Origin: Xiphias gladius
Lineage: Eukaryota; Chordata; Actinopteri; Istiophoriformes; Xiphiidae
NCBI RefSeq assembly: GCF_016859285.1
Contig: NC_053415.1
Location: 7,143,501-7,207,500, forward strand
Length of the DNA: 64,000 nt
Direction of reading: 5' to 3'
The notes beneath the pieces are model-generated. The model was not told the origin of the DNA, made no database searches, and worked only from the letters and a program-made list of their open reading frames with translations. Of the stretch, positions 39,670 to 56,745 are shown piece by piece. Numbering within the stretch: the stretch's first letter is position 1; each line of letters opens with the position of its first letter. Both the position numbers and the translations under genes were made by a program.

Positions 39670-40980
39670 ACGACAGCAACAACCAGAATTTGTACTATGT
39701 CAGGATAGTGGCAACTTCGAAGTTTATTTGTAATATTGAATTGAAAAGAAAAAAGGATGTCAAGAGTGGCTTATGCTCATTTGTCCACAACTGTTATTTT
39801 TCTGTGTGCCCAACTGTAAAATCCCTGATGAGGATACAAGCAATCCACCCTCAGGCTTATTAGGCATTTTGCACACTCTAAAATAAATGAGTAACCCAGT
39901 TAAAAACAGAGGGGACTGGGTCATGTCAAGATTTTAGGACAATATAGAGTTTAATGTATGAAACTGATGTAAAGACGTGTCTGGACAGGTACATGGCTGT
40001 AAATATAAATTCAACTAATTGGATGAGGACGTCAGTGACAAAAACTATCAAGCACACCCACATTACAGATGCTTGAGGTTTCCAACATATCCAGCAGGTC
40101 ATCTTGCATATGGCCAATTAGTCAGTGTTCTAACAATTGTTGCTGGAATTCAAAGAGCCAACAACTGTTTTTTTTTTTTTTTCTTCTCCTGAATAGTACC
40201 GTTAATGGTTGATTGAATACATGTATCCCTTTTATGGGCTGACATGTAAAGGGCTACAACTTCATGCCATGACATTATGTCTGATGCACTTATGTCTGAT
40301 GCAAATAAAAAGGGTTATGTAAACTTTAATAGCACACTACGTCTGTCCATGTCAGTTTTTTCCTTTTTGAGGCAAAACCTTTGGCATCCAGCTTAAGGTC
40401 TACTAAGAGGTCCAAAAAGTAATTTTTGGTACAAATTGCATTGCTCTGATGTAACTAGTAGGTGTTGAATGTGCCTGTGTTGCTGAGGGCATTAACTGAT
40501 ATTTCCTGTAATGGAAAAGCACAGTACAGCACCCTCTGTAGGAAGGCTGTAAGGAACACACACCACTGGAATGCAGCAATCATTCAGCCGATGATGCCCA
40601 AACGGTAAATCAACAAAATAAAAGTCTTTTATAGGTATTATAGTTTTCTTGTTATACTTACAAGCAGCTCCAAACCTGAGTAATCATGGTATAGCTTTTT
40701 TTTCTTTAAACATACAAAAACGTATGTACATTTATCTCCACTTCCTGTAAACAGTAAGCAAGTGCTCCTTTTAAATCCCTTTGATGATTGAAACATGCAA
40801 ATCATACGCACAGTACTTAAGTATAAAAAGAAATCAAGACAAGAAAGTAATTGAGGAGATGAAACTTTACACCTAAAAAAATTGCATCCATCAACAGTAC
40901 TAAATGGAATGCCAGCAAACGTAACTTGAACTCATCTCCAGCTGGCCACCTGCTTCCTCCATACAACTGTAGAAATGTGA

Positions 40981-40986
40981 TTTAAT
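40981..40986 (-). terminator. CCNT2 polyadenylation signal candidate (ATTAAA)
   Basis: ATTAAA on the minus strand, about 450 bases after the CCNT2 stop codon. Canonical AATAAA hexamers on this strand lie further on, at 39723-39728 and 39455-39460, and would imply a longer 3' UTR overlapping the MAP3K19 3' UTR zone. Confidence 0.3.
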
Positions 40987-41431
40987 TAAAGTAGTATTTG
41001 TAATACTTTTGTTTCACCATATGGAGATCGGAAATGTAGGGAAGGACTCCCCACCCCAATGGAAACACACACTCAACCCCTGCCCACCCCAGTCACACCC
41101 ACCCAACCGTCGCACATTCCTAGACCCATTTGAGGAGGAAGGAGAACCAAGCAGCAATTCAACACACAAACAGAAAAACAGGACTGAGCATCACAGCCCA
41201 GAGATGTGAGTCAGGAAGCATAATTTTTCATCTTTCTCGTCTCTCAGAAATTGAGAAGTCCAACAATACTTTTCATGTTTTTGGAGATAAGTTTTTCTGC
41301 CTTTCAGTAAAGGGTTTATCTTCACATAAAGAGTTATTTTTCTAGGGCACTTGACAAGGAGGAGAGCATAGTTTTCAAAGTCTCAACTGTGGTAGTTTGA
41401 AGCCATTTCCATGTGCTGGCCAGTGGTGGAC

Positions 41432-44400
41432 TCAGTGTCTCTGCTCTCCCACTTCATGTGGCGATTCACTAGGAGGAGGGTACTGCTGAGAGGTCCGCAG
41501 CCCACCTGGGTGTGACAGGAGGGGAGGAGGAGAAACAAGAAAAGGGAAGAGGAGGAGGAGGGAGGGATGTTAGCCAAAGAGCTGCAAGCCAGATGAGACA
41601 CACTGCAGTTTAGGAGAGGAGCAAGGGGGAAAAAAGGGGGAAGAAAAAGTTGAAGTACCTGCAGCACCAGTGCCACCCTTGGAGATTTTGCTCACTTTAG
41701 AGCAAGAAGTGGAGGATGAGGAGGGAGGGTGGTGATTGTGGCTGACATCTGGGTACGCCCTCTTGCGCGATGTTGATGAAGACAAAGAGGTGGATCCAGG
41801 AGGAGCAAGTGTCATCCCTTCCATGCTGACCAGTCCTGGGGTACCCCGTAGCAAGCCTCCCCCGCCACCTGAGCCCTCGGGGCCTCCTCGCCCATTACCA
41901 CTGTGCGTGTGAGGGTGACTGTGCTTGTGATGGCGATGGAGGCTGTGCTCCGCTCCACGATGTTTCTCCTTGCTCACCAGCGGGCTGGAATGTTTATTCT
42001 TATTGTTGTTGGCTGCCATGCCTTCATCTGATGAGCTGTGGCACTCTGATGATGAAACTTTTATCTTCATCTTAAGTTCGTCTTTGCTGGGTTGTACACT
42101 TTTATCCAGCTGGGAGCTGCCGCCAGACCCAGGAACAGCCAGGCGCAGTTTAAGTGAGCCTTTGTCCCGTTTGTCACTGTGATGACGTCTGTCTTGCCCT
42201 GAAGTTGAGGAGGAAGGGACTTTAATTTTCATTGGGGAGGCAGTTGTGCTGCCACCACCACCATGGGATGTTTGGTGGGGCTGTGAGTGTTTTCTATGGT
42301 CTACTTGGCTCATGGATGATGGTGCATAGGTAGAAGAGGAGGAAGACGACATTTCTCCCCTCAGATCGCAATCCATTACTCCGCCATGCTGCTCCTGCCG
42401 GCGTTTCTGCCCAGAAACAGCCAGCTCTGCAGCATGTTTCTCTCTGTATTTGTCGAGAGAAAGCTTCTGAGCTGCAGAAGGCTGTGGTGGAGGAGGCTGA
42501 ACTGGTGGAGGGTATGCAGACTGAGGTGGTGGCTGATGCTTGCCCACTCCACCCCCACAAACTCCTTTTTGTTCCTGTTTGACAGGGTTGAAGTCTATTG
42601 TTTTCTCAGTCCTGTATATTGGTGGATGCTGAAGCAAAGAGGAAGAGGAGGTCTGCAAGGATAGCGTCTGCTCTTGGTGAGGGATGCTGAGGGGTTCCTG
42701 TTTTAAACAGGAGGAAGGATACCCCGCTTGGCTCTGTTTGCCCTGGGGCCACTCGCTGTGGCTAACAGGATTGTATGTGCCAGCCATGGCGTCCAGAGAC
42801 AGGGGTGCACCCACGGGCTGGCCAGGCATGGGCACGGTGAAGGCGGCGCCTGCTTTGGAAAAACTCGGGTTGGAGGAGGAGACTCCAGGAAGTGAGGCAT
42901 CACCTTGGTCGTGGAGCATGGAAGGCCCAGCAAAGGAGTTGTCCATCAACTGGGTGCTCTCAGTTTTGGGCTTTTTAGCAGCTTGTGTTGCCTAGAGGGC
43001 AGAGAAATTTGTGAGGCTGTGTGGCGTTTCGTTTTAGTTATCTCTAAGCTCTCTGACGGGGCTTCAACAGTTGCAATGATACAAATAATCAATGTAGCGG
43101 GATTTCTCCTGCAACTCTTAATCCAATATGAGTTAAAATTTGTAATTGCCACTAATACTGCAATGCAGTTCTTTGCCAAACTGGGGTGTAGGTGTATTGT
43201 TCATAAACAACAGCCATTTTAACTGTTTTCAGATCTGCATTATGGCACTCAAGCATTTTGCTGGATTAAAAGATTGCATAAGTGTACAGCAATGTCCTAC
43301 CCTCCAGTTGCGTATCCTCTTTAATCGGCTGGGCGTCTTCTCCAAAATCTGCAGAAACTCATGGGTCAACTCTGCAGGAACAAGACATGAATGTTGTCAT
43401 CAAACACCCTCAAAATTCTGCTGCTAAACATATACAATGCAACTGCCTCTTCTCTCATATATACACTTATGTTAATTCTATGAGCTTTCACTAGGTAAAT
43501 GCTTACAAAACGCAAGCATATAGTAAACCATACTATACTAAATATACAGTATAGCAAGATAAAATACATGTCTCCAAGTTAAATTTATTTAATGTAATCC
43601 ATCATGGCAAAATAAAATCTGTGTATTTCATCTCACCATCAAGCAGCTCGAGAGTGACAGAGCTGTCCACGTACTCCCACCAGTGTTTCCCGTCAGTGGA
43701 AACTGGGATCTCCCAGTTGGACCACTTACATGCAAGATGGATGCACACACAGGCGATCACTGTGGGCTTGTACTGGAGGCAGAAGGTAGTGAGGTGTAGA
43801 CTGTATAGTGTGTGAGGGTATGCGCAATTGATGAGTGTGTGTAAGAAAGAGTGATTATGTGTGAGGATATGGATGTGGGAATCAGTCAGTTTAAGCCAGG
43901 TGTGGTCACGATTGGTCCCACATGTGGAGAAAAGAGAAAAAAAACACAAGAGGGAGCAGACAGCATTAATTTACTGGTGGCATCGTTGCAAAAGATAGGC
44001 CATAATTTGATTGTGTTGATACATTAAACTTGGACTGATAATGTAACAGCTTCTCAAACTGTGGTAACAATAAAGGTGACATTTAATACCTTTACGATTC
44101 ATGTAATGTAAAAGGACATTATACCCAGTGTGCATCAAATTAAGAGCTGAGTTGTGTCATGAGACAATGATTTATGTTTCCAGGAACTCAGCTGGTGTAA
44201 ATGTTGGGACATCAAAACAAAAGTGAGGGAAGTGAGTGGGAGGCCACGTGTTGTAGCTAAGTGTAGTCTGCCCATTGTGAAACACACTGAACCCTGCGAC
44301 CACTCATGTGACAGTTGCATCATTGTACAGTGAACTGATGAGGGGCTGCTCTTACAACCCTCTCTGTACGGGTCTCTCTTTCTTTGGACTGTGTTAAAAG

Positions 44401-47400
44401 GGATAAATCTAGTGGGTCCTCCAACTCAACAAATACAATTTAGTAGCCGTGCTCCCAGTGTTGGGGTACACTGAAGCGCATAGGCTAAATACTAAGAGCC
44501 TTTGTAAGTTAAATATCATAGCTAAATGACCTACGACTGAAGGTTAAAAACCCCATTAAATGTGTAACAGTTTTCTACGACTAGGGAATTGAAAGAGTGA
44601 AGATTAATGCAAGAATAGTATATCATAATTAGATGGAACAACATCTTCACATCAAATACAAAATAACACATAAAACTAGACAGATGGCTACCATCCAAGT
44701 ATTGAAAGCTAAAAATAGACACAAGCTGCTACTAAACATTAATACTTCCAAAGGTTTTGGTTCTTTGTTATCAAGGTGAAGACAAGTTGACCTTTGGTGA
44801 ACGAGATATAAATCAGTTAATCAACAGTAGCACCAAGGTTGGTTTTTAATGTAGAAAGTTGGTTCTCCACAATCATTTCAGACAATTAAGCCATGAACAT
44901 GATATTGCAGTCTTGATGAATGAAAGATTCTCAAGGAAAACTTAGTCCATATTATAGCTAGAGCCAACAGTACAAGCAGCCATAACTTCACATTGCTGCA
45001 TATTAAATGCATTGTAAAAGCTGGATGGTAACCTTGTGTGGTGAGACAAGTACAATGTCTGGAAACTGATCCGCCTGGTTATGGTGGCCTTAAGCAAAGC
45101 TATCAGTCACAGCAAACTTTTATAAGCATCTGGCTGATGACTGCATTTCAAACTCCAGAGTCCCATTAATCTAAGCATCTAAAATCCTCTCAAACATTAA
45201 GGATGAGAGTCTTCATGACTAGATTAAAATAAATCAATTTGTAAGAGTACTGAGATATTTTAAGAACAGTCAATATCTTATAAGTTTCAATCTTAGTAAG
45301 TGTCTAAACTTGTAACACCATTCATAGTCAGCATCCAGACATTGTCAACTCATTTGGAGTAATTGAAGACAAAGTTAATTACATTAATGCCAATTCTTTT
45401 CCACCGCTGCCTACTTTAAACAAACCCTTTAAGGACCAAGTTGTTCTACTAAAAACATGTCAAGAAAAACATTTTGTCCTCACTTTAGAATAATTCATGA
45501 TCACCAAATGCATTTTGATCAGTTTAAAAAAAAAAAAAAGATTCTCAATGGCTTTGTTATACGCATTACATATTTTGCAGGTCCTTAATGGGTCATGATT
45601 AGGTTTTTCTTGTAACATCTTCTACATAAGCTACATGTAGAAAACAATGTGGTAGAGCGAGAAAAAAAAAAAGACAAGCAAATATTGCAAAAGTTGGAAA
45701 AATCTGAGGCGATAATGCATTTTCAACAAATGAATATGAAAAAGAAAATTTTAAAAATGAATTTGCGGTACTTACCGGAAGGACCTCTACGAGAAATGTT
45801 TACATCTGTGAAATCTTTAGCTGCTATTCAGGCTACCAAAGTGTCTTTCTCTTTTAGAATTATGCACTTTTTCGCAACCGAACAAACATGTGGGTTTCAA
45901 GCGCACCACTACACTTCACATCTTGCATTCAACCCATCTGTGCCAACACATGGTCCCTTGTACAATACACCGCACTGCGACTGGGGCCGGTAACGCTACA
46001 AGCCACCCTGTCCCACTTCCTTTGAACAAGGGAGGGGAGCTGAGGGGAGGAGGCAAGCGTCCCAACAACCACCAGTGCAAGTAGGGCCCGTTGGACACTG
46101 AAAGGGTACCCTGCATTACAGGAAGCTATGGTGTGCAGTCAAAGTGCAACAAAGGAGGGGCAGGATAACAACCTGTTGGTAGCCATGAAATAGGAAGTCT
46201 GTGCCAGATCCTTGCTTGCTGTAAGAGACAGAGAAAAAGAGAAAGATAGGGAAGGGAAAAAAAGATTACCATTTCTGCAAGCCAAAGCATTTTATTATCA
46301 TTAGGACAGGAACTGAATGTCTGCCTTTTTTAAGTTAATTTTCATTCTACTGATTAAACCAAGACCAAGACTGAAAACAACACATGGCATAAAACTGTTG
46401 CTATATTTTGGAAACTTTCAGTAAGCTTGATGATTTTTCTAAATTAAGTCTGCAAGGAAAGCTGGGAGATAATTCAATATTATTAATGAACTGCTATAAA
46501 TATTATTGTATCATGATCAAATTATGTTAGCATTTTTACAAATATTCAGTTTGGCAAATTAATCACTATAAGCAGATTCAAAAATAAAAGACATGTAATT
46601 GAAGGCTTTTTTAAACAGTCGAGCAAAGTTCAAGGCATTAATCTGATCAGTTTACATGAGATTTTGTATACATATTTAAAATATTTAAAGAATTCACTAT
46701 CACTATTTATTGTATATACATTTCTGCCGACCTCATTGGGGAACTCAAATGGTAAAACCCATAAATTAAATTATTAAAAATCAGTCTTGTACTTGGCCTA
46801 ATAAGTGTCAGTAAATGTTACTGTTCATGTGCTATGTCATACAATGAACTCAAAAGGTCATCAAAAGAACAAGCCATGTGGTCATGTAACCATTAAATCA
46901 GCAAGGTTTTCACCCCCCTCCCAACCCATATCTGAGGTGGGACAAACAAGACCAGAGCGCACAAAGAGCAAAGAAGGAAGCCTCTACCTCGCACTAGCTG
47001 GGAACATTTCACCACATCAGTGTGTGGGTGATCAATAGTAATTTCAAAGCCTGGAACAAAATACATGACAGGTGAGTTCAACACAAACACAGTCGGTAGG
47101 TGACATGTCATTTTGTGATTAAACAAACAAATCTAGCGCTCATTTTAAAGGCTATCAATTCAGATTCCAGTAGGTATCTATGTGTTAAATGTGAATAGTG
47201 GAACTTGATGGTCAAATCATCAACTCGGCTCTGAGCACTTTCATTCCGGATAACTCTCAGTATCGAATGTAATCAGTAAGTGAGCAAAATTGTTGTAGCT
47301 GTAAAATAAATTGTTGCACAGCAGTGAAATGAAGATTAAAAACTCCCTAAAGACGTATCAATGCCACAGCTCATGACTAATGTCAGCAATAAGAGAATGA

Positions 47401-49150
47401 CATGTCACCTTTAGATGATTTATTGAAAAATACATATTTGACAAGATACCCACACAGTAGCTGATAAACATTTCACTGAAAAGGCTGATGAATAAATCAA
47501 CAGTGATCAATAGCACTACTCCCTTACGGATAAGGATAAGCCAATGATAATGATTATGATAAACAAAAGTGCTCTCTCTCGCTCAAGTCATCCACTCCAG
47601 TCACCACTACTTACCCAGGGTCTGCAGCACTATGGATTCAAGTATCACCAGCTCTTGAGCTTGCTGGAGGTATGCCTGAAGTTTGATAGACAGTCATTAC
47701 AACACAATTGTAATGAGTCTATTAATCTATCCCTCTAACAACTGATTTCAAATGGCCAAAACTCCAAACAGAGAGGCTCATTTTACTATTAATGTAGGTC
47801 TTGTTAGGTGTGGGTGTTTGTTGCACACCAACAGCAGGCCAGATGAGTTAAAAAATAAGACCCTTTGTACAGGGTGAGGGAATGTGGTGCAGCCAGTTAC
47901 ACTGTACACAGGGAAACCATGACCACTCTGAGAACTGGAAATGCAGATGTGGAAGGGAAAAAACTTTCAACCATACAATATGCAGAGCTTCCCGAACTTA
48001 CATTACTTTTCGTGTCAAGAGGTGGTTCTTGGGGATTTAGGCAAGCATGTGCAACTTTGATCACATGTTCGAGTTTCCGAGGTTGCTCTTCCACTTTTGC
48101 GGCCAAGAATAAGGTGGTTGGAGATATTATCTGTGAAAAGAATCAAGACATTTAAATCCATACCCAAACTATGTAAAGTACATCATTTCTGTCACGGTCT
48201 ACTGAACATGTGATGGTAAGTTGCAGGCCAACAGCAGTATTATGTAACAGAATACTTACATTTCTATGGAATTTGGTGAAAGAGTGGTGCATATAAAATC
48301 TATGCATGTAAACAATGGCTGTATTTATTGTTAATTGAGAGCTGGGGGGGGGGGGTGTCAAGGAAAAATCTGAGCAATGATTGACTTCATCAGTGAAAAA
48401 TGTAGCTATATGCCATTTTATTACGCCAAGACACACATCACTGGGCGACTTATTAGTAATAAACAACCGTTTTAGATGAGTAAAGTCGGCCAGAGTGAAG
48501 TAAAATTAGGAGCTGAGCCAACGACACTGTGGAGCAGGTGACTTAGCTCAATGCTAATTTTACTGGTGTTACATCAAAATAACAATTAAGTGTCAAATAA
48601 AAACTTAATCTTTCAGTTTACGTGGTCTAATGAACCACATGGTTATTGTTAAACTAAGCTATAGTCGAGGAGGCAAAAAGTGGTTAGGAACAGCTGCAAA
48701 CCCGCCTAATGGCCTTCCAGACGTCAACCCTCAGCTAGCTAGTTAACGTGCTATATTAGCACAGAGCTAAAGGTAAAATTATGACATCGAGATTCCATAT
48801 TAAGTTTTTTATAGTATAACAGTATTTTCACCAACGGGAAAACAAAAAAAACAAGTCTAAACGCCTCGAAACTTCCCCCGTAACCTCAGCGTTCAGCTTG
48901 AAAATTAGCTTTCTGTAACGGGCCCGCTCCAACGGTTAGCGCCATGGCTACTTCCAGTCTGGTCGAGGGATAAGTTTGTTTACAAAGGATACACATTGAG
49001 TCTCTGGCCCATATCTTGGATCAGATTTGCCGCTTGCTGTCGGTAGGAGAGCTCCCGATCTGGTTCTACTCCACATCGGCGGGACGGCGTGTTTTCGAGC
49101 TGCTCCCGGGTGAAAAACCACTTCGACGAAGACCCCCGGCACGCCGCCAT
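41432..49150 (-). CDS. ccnt2: Cyclin T2, regulatory subunit of P-TEFb
   Basis: Cyclin T2 pairs with CDK9 in P-TEFb, which phosphorylates the RNA polymerase II C-terminal domain and releases paused polymerase. Ten coding exons, in transcription order: 49150-48993, 48341-48260, 48130-48002, 47675-47615, 47050-46988, 46218-46173, 43800-43637, 43371-43301, 42991-41659, 41505-41432. They join in frame to 726 residues; human CCNT2 has 730. Exons 1-8 (258 residues) make the two cyclin folds and are almost identical to human ([57 protein letters not shown]). Exon 9 codes a long disordered tail with [13 protein letters not shown] (about residue 431), [13 protein letters not shown] and a His-rich stretch ([13 protein letters not shown], about 605-620); the related His-rich tail in cyclin T1 helps engage the polymerase CTD. 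The last exon gives a short tail ending GEQRH. Start chosen because [11 protein letters not shown] aligns with human MASGRGASSRW. The gene is head-to-tail behind ACMSD and tail-to-tail with MAP3K19. Confidence 0.97.
43801..46172. other. CCNT2 intron 6
   Basis: Longest CCNT2 intron. An open frame on the plus strand (45649-45993) is not a recognisable protein. A possible 30-base minus-strand exon lies at 45776-45805. Confidence 0.6.
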
Positions 49151-49260
49151 TACTCTCCAACGTTCACTCGGGCATCGACAAAGCGGATATGCCGACACTG
49201 TCGCACAGGAAACCACGACTTCTTCGATGGTGAGATCAGTGTGCGATTTTTGTATCCACA
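49090..49260 (-). promoter_or_regulatory. CCNT2 start region with YY1/TISU-like element at the initiator codon
   Basis: The CCNT2 start codon lies in GTAATGGCGGCG. ATGGCGGC is the core of the YY1/TISU-type element found at start codons of vertebrate genes with very short 5' UTRs. The flanks are GC-rich and no TATA box is seen. Proximity suggests a short leader; this is inference. Confidence 0.4.
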
Positions 49261-50267
49261 TATAACCACGGTGTGCGCATTCTTAAATATTCTTATGTTG
49301 TTTAAAAAATTGGAGATGAGAGATGGCATTGTCTTTGATCATTTTTATTTATTTATTCACATTTGAACTACTCTGCACTTACTTTAGGTCAATTCCTTCA
49401 GCGAGAATGAATATGCATGGCCAATTAACCAAAAATAATAAATGACTGACTTCATCAGAGACCACACAACTTAAATAAGAGTAATCAGTATCAATATCGT
49501 GTATATTAAGGAAGCTGGCAAAAAAAAAAAAAAAAAAAAGATTCTAGATGTCACTTTAGCAGCAAAGGATATAGCTTCAAAGATACATCTTTTCTACACA
49601 AAGTCCTCAACTGGATGCTTGATGTTATAGCTTTCATTTATCTTCACTAGACAAGAAACATACGATGCTAAGTTAATTTTAGCCAGAGAGAGCATTAAGA
49701 AGAATCATTGCATAACCCCTTCTTTGAAGTAGAGCACACATCACTGCACCTTTTATTTATTTAATCATTTATTTATTCTTAGCAATTTGAGTATATTGAT
49801 TGGTGAGAAGTGAGGGATAACATTAATAGGAGAGGACTGTTGGGATTAGTCTCATCAAGTTTAAAATAAAGAAATGGTCTGTTTTAATAACCCAGTTGTT
49901 CAATAAGATGGCGTTGTGACTGGCAGCCTGATGGGCATTTACAGCTTATAAAATGTCTCTAGGCCAGTGACTGACACGACTTCTTACGGAGATGAAAAAA
50001 ACATTATATTTACCACTACAATATAAAATCGAATTTTAAAACACAAGTGTAATTTAATAATGTAATGTAATAACAGCTTCCATTCTCCCTTCTCAAAAGC
50101 AATACTGACATTAAAATATTTATTTACCTTATTATATCAAACACAATGACATTGGTTATATCAACTATACAAACTACATGATATTTTGAATCCTCAAAAT
50201 ATGCATATCTGAATAAAGCCTTTGCACTGAATCACTGGGTGCAGCAGTTGTATATCCGACTTTTATG
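49151..50267. other. Spacer between the ACMSD 3' end and the CCNT2 5' end
   Basis: Holds the CCNT2 5' flank (GC-rich only up to about 49260) and the ACMSD 3' UTR. Contains an A18-class tract near 49520. No gene seen. Confidence 0.6.
50119..50124 (-). terminator. ACMSD polyadenylation signal candidate
   Basis: AATAAA on the minus strand (TTTATT on plus), about 145 bases after the ACMSD stop codon. It is the first canonical hexamer downstream that I find. Confidence 0.55.
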
Positions 50268-55515
<5,248 letters not shown>

Positions 55516-56745
55516 CCTTGTGATTACCCTCGGGGGGAAAACTCGAGCGCTCGGCTGCAGGAGGTTTCTTGCAATAAATGCGCGAATGGCCCTCCCCGCC
55601 CTCAGCCTGAGACCAATGACCGGCAGGTGAACGCGTGCTGGGACACCCCCTCGTCACTTATTACCTCTCCCATGAGACAGGCAGGGCAGTGACCAGTAGT
55701 AGGGCTGCCCACCTAATATCCGACATTATGAACCACGAAGCGGGATTGCCTCGAACTTCATTATTTACTCACCACCACACGCGCGCCACACGCACGCTAG
55801 CCGCGTTACGCCGAGCCCGCTGAAGCATCAGCCGGGCGGAAGCCTCCTCGCGACCTCTTCTCACCTGCTAACAGCCCTGCGTTTTGGCGCCCCCCCCCAC
55901 ACAGCCCTCACTGAGCAGGTGAGAAGAGGTCGCGAGGAGGCTTCCGCCAGGCTGATGCCTCAGCGGCGACCAGTACCGTGGCCCCCCTAGCGACGAACTC
56001 GTTGAGGGTCAAGGCGGTTCATTTCTCTGGATTCAGTAACCGAGGAATCAATCGGGCGCCTCCGGCTTATGAGGGCGAAATTCACCGGAAAGATGTACAA
56101 CCGATTATTGGATAAATAAACTGATAACAGTAACCATGTGACATTATTATAGAGTCGTCGGTAGAAATGATGTAACTATTAGCTTTGACTTTATATGTTG
56201 CTTGATATACAACAACTCTGTGAGGTCCACCAAAGTTTAAATGAAAGCTCATGTGTGGAAAACTTTTGAAGCGGGGCAGATGTCAGTGAGCGGGCTATTT
56301 CGCGTAGCAGCGGTCTGTAAGTGCTGAGTTCCGAGAGGAGGAGAGAGGGAGGGAGGGAGGAGGAGAAAAAAACTTGCTGGCACCGCCTGCCAGACCCACA
56401 GCAGATCTCAGCGATCTATCGCATCGCCGCATCTAACCCTAAAGTGTCTCCAACCGGCTGAGCCGGACTCAGTATCTTACACCCAGGCCGCAGAGCTCTT
56501 CCTCGCAGTGTTGAGTTCCCACAGAGGGAGTAGTTTTACCGGGGAGATAAAACCTTTATCCCTCATCCTCTTCCAATCGCCATCTCTTATCGTCCTCCCC
56601 TGCGCAGCTGAGTCGACACCGGTGGCATCGGACGCGCTGGATGGCTGCTGCACTTAGCGAACCGGTGTGAATCCTTTTTTTTTCCCTTTATCTTCACCTT
56701 CCCCTGCCACCGAGCCTGAAAACACAAACACCAACTGCAGCAACG
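55516..56745. promoter_or_regulatory. Divergent ACMSD / TMEM163 promoter region
   Basis: The 1.23 kb between the ACMSD start codon (minus strand, 55515) and the TMEM163 start codon (plus strand, 56746) is GC-rich and CpG-rich. It must hold both 5' UTRs and both core promoters unless there are distal non-coding exons. It contains a 53-bp inverted repeat (55817-55966), GA-rich stretches at 56330-56370 and CT-rich stretches near 56560-56600. No TATA box is evident. Co-regulation of the two genes is possible but unproven. Confidence 0.55.
55817..55966. repeat. Near-perfect 53-bp inverted repeat with 44-bp spacer
   Basis: Left arm 55817-55869 and right arm 55914-55966 are reverse complements with 51 of 53 positions matching. 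The inner ends read CACCTGCT and AGCAGGTG. The spacer contains a C9 tract. The repeat sits inside the ACMSD/TMEM163 divergent promoter region. Confidence 0.93.

Larger units (their letters stand above)
38975..41431. other. Convergent 3' UTR zone between MAP3K19 and CCNT2
   Basis: No coding sequence is supported here. The stretch holds the 3' UTRs of two tail-to-tail genes and AT-rich spacer. A faint SINE-like stretch (CAGTGGTGCAGCAG near 39100) is too weak to call. Some overlap of the two 3' UTRs is possible. Confidence 0.6.

Noticed and set aside
42384..42995. Plus-strand open frames opposite CCNT2 exon 9
   Set aside because: Antisense shadows of a long real coding exon; no domain and no splice context.
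45649..45993. Plus-strand open frame of 114 codons in CCNT2 intron 6
   Set aside because: Lys-rich, AT-driven composition and no recognisable family; nothing suggests a gene there.
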